Below are positions 13,747-15,589 of a stretch of 15,589 nt of DNA, one piece after another. Source of the DNA: Firm-04 sp964463355 (lineage in GTDB: Bacteria; Bacillota; Clostridia; Oscillospirales; Ruminococcaceae); assembly GCA_964463355.1 (NCBI GenBank), contig CAYXBP010000030.1, positions 1 to 15,589 of the forward strand. Reading direction: 5' to 3'. The stretch's first letter is position 1, and each line of letters begins with the position of its first letter. The translations under genes and the position numbers were made by a program. Under the pieces are notes generated by a model. That model was not told the DNA's origin. It saw only the letters and a program-made list of their open reading frames with translations, and made no database searches.

Positions 13747-15015
13747 ATGAAAACCTTAAATGAACTCAGATTATTTATCATTCTCTGGCTGACTCAGGCG
13801 TTTTCTTCACTTGGAAGCGCTATGACGAACTTCGCACTTGTGATATGGCTTTATCAGGACAGCGGTTCTGCTTTGACAACTGCTTTGTTAAGTGTGTGTT
13901 CCTACGCACCGTATGTGGCAATGAGCATTTTCGCAGGTGCGGTTAGTGACAAATGGAACAAGAAAACAGTAATGCTTGTATGCGATAGCTTTGCAGCAGT
14001 CTGCACCATTATAACGCTTGTTCTTCTGAAAACAGATACGCTTGCCCTGTGGCATCTGTATCTTCTCAATACACTGAACGGACTGATGAATTCCGTACAA
14101 TCGCCTGCATCGGACGTGGCAGCGACTCTCCTTACGCCGGAACAGCATTATCAGAAAACAAGCGGAATGCGTTATTTCTCCAATTCCCTTGTATCCATTC
14201 TGACACCTGTACTGGCATCGGCTATCATCTCGTTTGCGGGAATTGAAGCGGTTATCGCATTTGACCTCATCACATTTACTGCTGCATTTCTGGTATTGCT
14301 GTTTTTTATCAGAATTCCGGAAGTTACACAGAAAGCGGAAAATAAGGAAACTCTCCTGCAATCGGCAAAAAGCGGACTTGTTTATCTGCAATCCAATCGG
14401 GGCATTCTCTGGCTGATCCTGTTCTTATCAGCGATCAACCTGATTGCATCTATAAATAACGCTGCACTTCCTGCGATGGTGCTATCTAAACAAAATGAAA
14501 CAGCTCTGGGCATTGTTAACAGCTGTGTAGGAATCGCCACATTGCTCGGAAGTGTGATTGCCACCTGTTTTCCGAGTCCCAAAAGCAGAATCAAGGTGAT
14601 CTGCAACTGTTTGCTTATCTCTATGAGTACGGAAAATTTCCTGCTTGCATTCGGAAACGATTCGATTGTGTGGTGCATTGGTGCGATTCTTGGTTGGCTT
14701 CTGATTCCGCTGATGGGTGCTAATTATGATGTCATTTTCCGCAGCAAAGTACCCAAGGAAATGCAGGGACGAGTATATTCAGTCAGGAATACCCTGCAAT
14801 TTTTCACGATACCGGTCGGCTATTTTCTTGGAGGATTTCTTGTGGATAAGGTGTTTGAGCCGTTCATGAAATTCCCCAGAAATGAACTTCTGACGTTTCT
14901 ATTTGGCAGCGGAAACGGGGCAGGAGCAGCGTTACTGTTCTTTGTAATTGGTATTGCCGGTGTAGCTGTTTGCCTTATTTTCCGAAGAATCAGATATATC
15001 AGAGAGCTTGAGTGA
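13747..15015 (+). CDS. MFS efflux transporter, Mef-like (MFS_3) type
   Basis: The 422-residue protein has about twelve hydrophobic helices and the loop 2-3 signature of the major facilitator family (GAVSDKWNKKTVML, residues about 63-76). It also has the late PKEMQGRVYSVRNTLQ and PVGYFLGGFLVDKV motifs seen in Mef-type drug exporters. It should use the proton gradient to export a drug or other small molecule across the membrane. The substrate cannot be read from sequence; macrolides are the best-known ones of Mef-like relatives, and this is inference. AAGGAG sits nine bases before the ATG at 13747. The gene is a self-contained cassette, with promoter, leader peptide, attenuator and terminator, lying between phage tail and holin genes. 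It is therefore cargo and not part of the virion. Confidence 0.85.
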   Translation: MKTLNELRLFIILWLTQAFSSLGSAMTNFALVIWLYQDSGSALTTALLSVCSYAPYVAMSIFAGAVSDKWNKKTVMLVCDSFAAVCTIITLVLLKTDTLALWHLYLLNTLNGLMNSVQSPASDVAATLLTPEQHYQKTSGMRYFSNSLVSILTPVLASAIISFAGIEAVIAFDLITFTAAFLVLLFFIRIPEVTQKAENKETLLQSAKSGLVYLQSNRGILWLILFLSAINLIASINNAALPAMVLSKQNETALGIVNSCVGIATLLGSVIATCFPSPKSRIKVICNCLLISMSTENFLLAFGNDSIVWCIGAILGWLLIPLMGANYDVIFRSKVPKEMQGRVYSVRNTLQFFTIPVGYFLGGFLVDKVFEPFMKFPRNELLTFLFGSGNGAGAALLFFVIGIAGVAVCLIFRRIRYIRELE

Positions 15016-15051
15016 TTACTGATTTACTATCCTAATTCAATATGATTTTCA

Positions 15052-15085
15052 ACCGCCCGTGGTTCACTCCACAGGCGGTCTTTTT
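15052..15085 (+). terminator. Rho-independent terminator after the MFS gene
   Basis: ACCGCC (15052-15057) pairs with GGCGGT (15074-15079). GTGG (15059-15062) pairs with CCAC (15069-15072) inside it, a long stem with one mismatch and a six-base loop. Then come C and five T. It closes the transporter cassette, 37 bases after its stop. Confidence 0.85.
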
Positions 15086-15108
15086 ATACCCAAAACAAGG
15101 AGGTTGAT

Positions 15109-15585
15109 ATGATGAAAGAAACCATCTGTACAGTTGCCGGACTTGTCGGCGGCTTCATCGCCACGCTGCTCGGCGGCTGGGATTCCGCACTGTCCACGCT
15201 CGTGATCTTCATGGGTGTGGATTTTGTCACGGGCGTGGTGACCGCTGCCATGGGTAAATCCAAGCACAGCGACAGCGGCTCGCTCAACAGCAAGGCGGGC
15301 TGGGTGGGACTTGCAAAGAAGTTCTGCATTCTGCTCATGGTCGTGGTCGGTGTGAGAATCGATATTCTCCTCGGCACGAACTACATCCGTGATACAGTCT
15401 GCATCAGCTTTTGTCTGAACGAGCTGCTCTCTATCGTGGAGAATACCAGTTTAATGGGCATTCCCTATCCGCCTGCAATGAAGAAAGCAATCGATGTTCT
15501 GCAAACAAAAGTCGGCAGAGCAGAGGAAAAAATCGAGGAGTCCTACGGTGAAATGTCAATAGGCAAAAAAGAGAAAAAGCAATGA
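15109..15585 (+). CDS. Phage holin (Phage_holin_4_1 / toxin-secretion type)
   Basis: The 158-residue protein carries the family pattern. An N-terminal helix (TVAGLVGGFIATLLGG) is followed by WDSALSTLVIFMGVDFVTGVV, then the conserved SLNSKAGWVGLAKKF and a third hydrophobic stretch (ILLMVVVGVRIDILLG). FCLNELLSIVENTSLMGIPYP comes next, and a charged cytosolic tail ends EKKEKKQ-like. Holins open the membrane so that endolysin can reach the wall; an endolysin gene would be expected just beyond the window. The ATG at 15109 has AAGGAGG five bases upstream; the ATG at 15112 is equally placed. It ends four bases before the window edge. Confidence 0.9.
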   Translation: MMKETICTVAGLVGGFIATLLGGWDSALSTLVIFMGVDFVTGVVTAAMGKSKHSDSGSLNSKAGWVGLAKKFCILLMVVVGVRIDILLGTNYIRDTVCISFCLNELLSIVENTSLMGIPYPPAMKKAIDVLQTKVGRAEEKIEESYGEMSIGKKEKKQ

Positions 15586-15589
15586 TTTT

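Overview
The window looks like the genome of a gut-type Clostridia member (Bacillota), most likely Ruminococcus or a close relative. This is inferred from strong AGGAGG-type ribosome binding sites, consensus sigma-A promoters, the BspA-type leucine-rich-repeat style, and gene families common in that group. No single marker fixes the species.

There are two blocks of opposite polarity, meeting near 5530-5560. The left block (about 1-5530) is mostly on the minus strand and resembles a decayed conjugative or mobilizable element. In transcription order it holds a membrane-anchored protein with its start cut off, a small two-helix membrane protein, a frameshifted Lys-rich protein, an unrecognised protein with its own promoter and terminator, the 3' two thirds of a type IA topoisomerase (topB), a BrnT/BrnA toxin-antitoxin pair, and a tandem winged-helix protein of replication-initiator style. 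At the extreme left is the plus-strand 3' end of an unidentified gene with a terminator.

The right block (about 5540-15589) is the tail-to-lysis region of a siphophage-like prophage on the plus strand. Its order is: 3' end of an upstream tail gene, tail assembly chaperone with a -1 frameshift site (A AAA AAC) and its T-type second frame, tape measure, distal tail protein, Gp37-like tail protein, two large tail or baseplate adhesins, and holin. The tape measure is broken by a one-base insertion, an in-frame amber codon and a deletion that fuses it to the last part of the distal tail gene. The prophage is therefore probably defective, unless these are assembly errors.

Two self-contained cargo cassettes sit in the phage block. 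A Phd/PIN (VapBC-like) toxin-antitoxin module lies antisense between the chaperone and the tape measure. A drug-efflux type MFS transporter lies between the last tail gene and the holin. The transporter has its own promoter, a 12-codon leader peptide, mutually exclusive hairpins that can hide its ribosome binding site, and a terminator. That attenuator-controlled transporter, and the tail adhesin carrying BspA-type leucine-rich repeats, are the most interesting items.
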